NCBI GenBank assembly: GCA_002402635.1
Contig: DHGE01000128.1
Location: 1 to 19,546, forward strand
Source of the DNA: Deferribacterales bacterium UBA4806
GTDB taxonomy: Bacteria > Chrysiogenota > Deferribacteres > Deferribacterales > UBA228
Direction: 5' to 3'
Length of the DNA stretch: 19,546 bases
In this document: in pieces, positions 16,470 to 19,546 of the stretch
Numbering within the stretch: the stretch's first letter is position 1
Layout: each line of letters starts with the position of its first letter
Program-made: the position numbers and the translations under genes
The notes under the pieces: generated by a model
What the model saw: only the letters and a program-made list of their open reading frames with translations
The model's database searches: none
What the model was told of the DNA's origin: nothing

Positions 16470-17765
16470 TTACCCCAATAATACTTTTTCTTCTGGATAG
16501 ATAATTTTATCCATCTTTTCCTTATTTATCATCATAAGTAGAAGAGCAGCAGGCCCAACTCTACCTAAAAACATACATAAAATAATAATAATTTTACCTA
16601 TATAACTTAATTCCTTTGTTATCCCTAAGGATAGACCAACCGTTCCCAAAGCTGACGTTACCTCAAAGGCAGAATCTAAAAGACTAAAATTATGAGTTGC
16701 TAGGATAAGAATAGTACCAATGAATAGCACAAATAAATATAATAAAGTCAAAGAAAAAGACCTCATTATTGTTTCTGTAGGAATTCTTCTTTTAAATATT
16801 ACGAAATAAAACTTACCCTTCAATACTGTATATATTGTAAAAAAAGCAACAAAGGCTGTGGATGTCTTTATTCCGCCACCAGTGGAAGCTGGAGATGCCC
16901 CAATAATCATCAAAAAAATTATCAGAAAATTGCTTTCGTTAGTTAGCTTTGCAAGATCTACTGTATTAAAACCTGCTGTCCTTGCTGTTATTGACTGAAA
17001 AAAAGCATCTATAATAGCTAATTTCCCTCTTTCTAAGAATAATAAACCGAATGCTCCAATTAAAATAAGTGCAATAGTTGTCAGTAGAACAACTTTCGTA
17101 TGTAATCTTAATTTTAAATCTTCTTTATAATACATATAAACATCATAAAAAATATAAAAACCAAGTCCACCTAAAACTATTAAAAACATTATTGTAATTT
17201 TAACTATTGGATTTAATCCAACTATGCTTGTATTTATTGGAGATAGGCCAGCATTACAAAAGGCTGATATGGAATGAAAAATTCCAAAGTAAATACTCTT
17301 CCAGAAACTTGCGCCCTCCATAAAAAAACCAAAAAATAAAAAAAATGCACCAATGATCTCTGCAGAAAAGGTATATGCGAGTATTATTGGTAAAATTTGC
17401 TCCATATTATAATATTCATAAGTACCGTGATATTTTGAAAACATAAGTCGTTGGCTAAATGATAACTGTCCTCTCAAAAATAAAAATAATACTGATGACA
17501 GGTACATTATCCCAAGCCCTCCCAATTGAATAAGCATTAATATAACAATTTGCCCAATAAAACTAAAATCAGAAACATTAACTGTAGTTAATCCTGTTAC
17601 GCATACGGCAGATGTTGAGGTAAAAATTGCATCTATTAAATGTAATTCTCCATCAAAACGAACAAAGGGACTATATAACAATATAGCCCCTATTAGAATT
17701 AAACTCAGAAAAGTATTTACTAAATATTTATAAGGATTAACTATTCTCTTTTGATTCTGAGTCAT
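16470..17765 (-). CDS. ktrB: Potassium uptake membrane subunit KtrB/TrkH
   Basis: 431 residues with four successive M-P-M repeats of the superfamily of K+ transporters. The four pore loops each show their selectivity glycine: TSTSAVCVTGLTTV (residues 49-62), HSISAFCNAGLSP, TARTAGFNTVD and TSALGTVGLSLG. The D3 region carries GASPASTGGGIKTSTAF, the intramembrane loop that gates KtrB. The length and the single small KtrA partner suit KtrB rather than a long TrkH. It takes up K+, with or without Na+, across the inner membrane. The ATG has no Shine-Dalgarno, and a strong promoter-like element ends only 8 bases upstream, suggesting a leaderless transcript. Confidence 0.93.
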   Translation of the reverse strand: MTQNQKRIVNPYKYLVNTFLSLILIGAILLYSPFVRFDGELHLIDAIFTSTSAVCVTGLTTVNVSDFSFIGQIVILMLIQLGGLGIMYLSSVLFLFLRGQLSFSQRLMFSKYHGTYEYYNMEQILPIILAYTFSAEIIGAFFLFFGFFMEGASFWKSIYFGIFHSISAFCNAGLSPINTSIVGLNPIVKITIMFLIVLGGLGFYIFYDVYMYYKEDLKLRLHTKVVLLTTIALILIGAFGLLFLERGKLAIIDAFFQSITARTAGFNTVDLAKLTNESNFLIIFLMIIGASPASTGGGIKTSTAFVAFFTIYTVLKGKFYFVIFKRRIPTETIMRSFSLTLLYLFVLFIGTILILATHNFSLLDSAFEVTSALGTVGLSLGITKELSYIGKIIIILCMFLGRVGPAALLLMMINKEKMDKIIYPEEKVLLG

Positions 17766-17773
17766 AAGAGAAT

Positions 17774-17802
17774 ATTATATTAGAATCCCTATTAAACTGC
17801 AA
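17774..17802 (-). promoter_or_regulatory. Strong sigma-70-like promoter for ktrBA, overlapping the end of the Nfu gene
   Basis: On the minus strand TTGCAG (17802-17797) and a perfect TATAAT (17779-17774) are spaced by exactly 17 bases. The -35 hexamer lies in the last codons of the Nfu gene. Only 8 bases separate the -10 from the ktrB ATG, so transcription would begin at or within a few bases of the start codon. This matches the absence of a ribosome-binding site. Confidence 0.55.
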
Positions 17803-18019
17803 CCACCTCTTTAATTTCTGGAATAGTATTTTTTATTTTTACCTCTATACCATGCTTTAAAGTCATTGTACTAAAAGGACATGAACCACAAGCTCCTGTT
17901 AATTGGACTTTAACAATGCCTTCATCAGAAACATCAACTAGTTTTACATCACCCCCCTCCATTTTTAACATAGGCCTTACTTCTTTTAAGACTTCTTCAA
18001 CTCTGTCTTTTAATTCCAT
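17792..18019 (-). CDS. Nfu-type iron-sulfur cluster carrier (NifU C-terminal domain)
   Basis: 75 residues, a stand-alone NifU C-terminal domain. It opens with the helical LKDRVEEVLKEVRPMLKMEGGDV and carries the cluster-binding CGSC motif (Cys44, Cys47) within LTGACGSCPFSTMTLKHGIE. Two such subunits share a 4Fe-4S cluster and hand it to client proteins. GGAGGAG lies directly before the ATG. Ten bases separate its start from the stop of the IscU-type gene upstream, so the two are co-transcribed with the NifS-like gene. Here the NifU functions are split over two proteins, scaffold and Nfu, instead of the single fused NifU of nitrogen fixers. Confidence 0.93.
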   Translation of the reverse strand: MELKDRVEEVLKEVRPMLKMEGGDVKLVDVSDEGIVKVQLTGACGSCPFSTMTLKHGIEVKIKNTIPEIKEVVAV

Positions 18020-18029
18020 AACTCCTCCA

Positions 18030-18467
18030 TTATTGATTTATTTTATTTTTTAATTTTTCCTTCATTTCATCAACGATTTTAGGGTCTTTCCCTATATTTT
18101 TATAATAATCTTTCAATGCTGCTTCAATTGCCTCTTCTGCCATTACTGAGCAATGAATTTTAGTGGGAGGTAAGCCTCCAAGAGCTTCTATAATTGCTTG
18201 ATTTGTTAATTCCATAACTTCTTCAACTTTCTTACCTTTAATCAACTCAGTTGCCATTGAACTAGATGCAATAGCAGCACCACAACCAAATGTTTTAAAC
18301 TTTACATTTTCAACAACACCATTATCGTTGATCTTTAAAAATAATTTCATTACATCGCCACAGGCAGGATTACCTACCAAGCCAACACCATTTGCGTCAG
18401 CAATCTCGCCCATGTTTCTTGGCGTCATAAAATGATCCATTACTTTGTCACTATAAGGTCCCTTCAA
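18030..18467 (-). CDS. IscU/NifU-type iron-sulfur cluster scaffold, TTG start
   Basis: 145 residues. The scaffold on which 2Fe-2S and 4Fe-4S clusters are built from sulfur delivered by a NifS/IscS desulfurase. All ligands are present: NPACGDVM (Cys36, Asp38), FKTFGCGAAIASSS (Cys62), and LPPTKIHCSVMAEEA (His105, Cys106). The LPPTKIHCS segment corresponds to the LPPVK chaperone-recognition motif of IscU, slightly altered. The start is TTG: it follows AAGGAGGT by 5 bases, and KGPYSDKVMDHFMTPRN is the expected family N-terminus, whereas the first internal ATG would remove part of it. The TTG overlaps the TGA of the NifS-like gene (TTGA). The basic lysine-rich tail after residue 125 is longer than in E. 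coli IscU. Confidence 0.95.
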   Translation of the reverse strand: MKGPYSDKVMDHFMTPRNMGEIADANGVGLVGNPACGDVMKLFLKINDNGVVENVKFKTFGCGAAIASSSMATELIKGKKVEEVMELTNQAIIEALGGLPPTKIHCSVMAEEAIEAALKDYYKNIGKDPKIVDEMKEKLKNKINQ

Positions 18468-19546
18468 TTTTTACCTCCTTGTTTTTCGTAAAATGGCGAC
18501 ATTTCAAGCAATTTTTCTACTAATTCTGGAAATATTTTCAAAACATAGTCTACTTCATCCTCTGTATTATATTTCGAAAGAGAAAAAGTAATTGAACCTG
18601 CACATATATCACTAGGTACTCCAATTGCCGTTAAGACATGGGAAGCCTTTAAATCCCTTTCGTCTTCTCCCGTAATATTTGAAGAACAAGCAGAACCACT
18701 GGCTGCACAAATATCTTTTAATGCTAACCATAACAATATAGATTCTCCTTCAATATGCTCAATCCAGAAACTCACATGCCCTGGTAATCTTTTCTTCAGA
18801 TCTCCAGTAAAATGTAGATACTTTATTTGGTTCTCTAAACCCTTTATTAGTTTATCCCTCAATAGAATCATCCTTTCTGTATAATTTGCCATTTCTTCTT
18901 TAGCTATAGCAGATGCCTGACCCATACCAACGATTGCAGGAACATTTTCACTGCCAGACCTTACACCCTTTTCCTGAAATCCTCCATCAAATAGAGGATT
19001 CAAAAATATACCTTTTCTAACATATAATGCCGCTGCACCTTTAGGACCATAAAAATTCTGAGCAGATATACTCAACAAATCACAGTTAAAATTTTTAACA
19101 TCAATAGGTACATGGCCACAGCTTGCAACAGCATCAACATGGAAAAGTAAATTCTTTTCTTTACATATTTCCCCTATTCTTGAGGTTTCTTGAATTGTCC
19201 CAATCTCAGGATTTGCATGCATAATTGTAACAAGACCTGTCTTTTCTTTTATACTATCTTTAAGTTCATTTAAATCTATGAAACCTTGATTATCAACCCT
19301 TAATTTAGTAGAAGTAAAGCCATGATTTAGAAGCTTAATTACACAATTTTGCACCGAATAATGTTCTATTTCGCTTAATATAATATGAGTTTTACCTTTA
19401 TTTATTAAGCCATCTACAAGTCCTTTTATGGCCAAATTGTTAGATTCGGTTCCACATGACGTAAAAATAATTTCATCACATTCTGCGTTAACTAACGAAG
19501 CTACATTTTCCCTTGCTTTCAAAATAGCTTCAAATGCTTGTCTGCC
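18464..19546 (-). CDS. NifS/IscS-like class V aminotransferase-fold protein lacking the PLP lysine (5' end cut)
   Basis: The last 360 residues are visible; the reading frame is open to the window edge, so about the first 50 are missing. The overall match to IscS/NifS is strong: EIIFTSCGTESNNLAIKG, IEHYSV (the PLP-stacking His), HVDA (PLP Asp), YGPKGAAALYVRKG, VRSGSENVPAIVGMG, and ASGSACSS with the catalytic-loop cysteine (codon 18688-18686). However, where IscS has SGHK, holding Lys206 that bonds PLP, this protein has SAQN (19060-19055). The residues matching Gln183, Asn155 and Arg356 are Ala, Pro and Thr. About seven extra residues follow the cysteine loop. It is the first visible gene of the IscU-Nfu operon. 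It may be an inactive homologue serving as a partner of IscU, or an enzyme with altered chemistry; standard desulfurase activity looks unlikely. Confidence 0.88.
   Translation of the reverse strand, partial: GRQAFEAILKARENVASLVNAECDEIIFTSCGTESNNLAIKGLVDGLINKGKTHIILSEIEHYSVQNCVIKLLNHGFTSTKLRVDNQGFIDLNELKDSIKEKTGLVTIMHANPEIGTIQETSRIGEICKEKNLLFHVDAVASCGHVPIDVKNFNCDLLSISAQNFYGPKGAAALYVRKGIFLNPLFDGGFQEKGVRSGSENVPAIVGMGQASAIAKEEMANYTERMILLRDKLIKGLENQIKYLHFTGDLKKRLPGHVSFWIEHIEGESILLWLALKDICAASGSACSSNITGEDERDLKASHVLTAIGVPSDICAGSITFSLSKYNTEDEVDYVLKIFPELVEKLLEMSPFYEKQGGKN
18473..18480 (-). promoter_or_regulatory. Consensus ribosome-binding site for the IscU TTG start
   Basis: AAGGAGGT lies inside the last codons of the NifS-like gene, 5 bases before TTG. 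It confirms the unusual start codon and implies translation coupled to the upstream gene. Confidence 0.8.

Noticed and set aside
16153..16500. Plus-strand open frame opposite ktrA
   Set aside because: It is antisense to a clear RCK domain and has no independent coding support.

Overview
The window is very AT-rich and coding-dense. It looks like the chromosome of an anaerobic, diderm (LPS-bearing) bacterium. LptD implies an outer membrane. A ferredoxin-dependent indolepyruvate oxidoreductase and a rubredoxin imply anaerobic metabolism. The gene set and base composition fit a Deferribacteres-like lineage, but that placement is an inference from content, not a database match. I see no mobile element, CRISPR array, tRNA or rRNA.

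Region 1 (1-6275, minus strand) is one compact operon read right to left: accD, folC, lptD, a secreted protein of unknown function, a DHH-family phosphoesterase, and the start of a rubredoxin gene cut by the window edge. Junctions overlap or are a few bases apart, and two are ATGA stop/start overlaps. Region 2 (6389-9926, plus strand) diverges from it: a PHP-domain phosphoesterase, a membrane-anchored protein, then iorA and iorB, again with overlapping junctions. It runs tail to tail into region 3, with iorB and the kefB-like gene sharing 14 bases at their 3' ends.

Region 3 (9913-17765, minus strand) is an ion-transport block of four units: a CPA2 (KefB-type) cation/proton antiporter with RCK domains, a CPA1 (NhaP2/CvrA-type) antiporter with an RCK-C domain, a ClC-type chloride channel/antiporter with CBS domains, and a KtrAB potassium uptake system. 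Together these suggest K+ uptake, K+/Na+ efflux and Cl- movement under nucleotide or ligand control. The ClC gene is broken: a glycine codon of its signature motif is an in-frame TGA, and the reading frame shifts by one base near 14410.

Region 4 (17792-19546, minus strand) is an iron-sulfur cluster assembly operon: a NifS/IscS-like protein cut by the window edge, an IscU/NifU-type scaffold, and a small Nfu protein. A strong promoter-like sequence for ktrB starts inside the end of the Nfu gene.

The most striking observation is in the NifS-like protein. The fold and the catalytic-loop cysteine are kept, but the lysine that should hold PLP is asparagine. The residues matching IscS His205, Gln183, Asn155 and Arg356 are also replaced. 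The neighbouring IscU scaffold keeps all its ligands. This is either a pseudo-desulfurase coupled to a working scaffold, or a class V fold protein with different chemistry.
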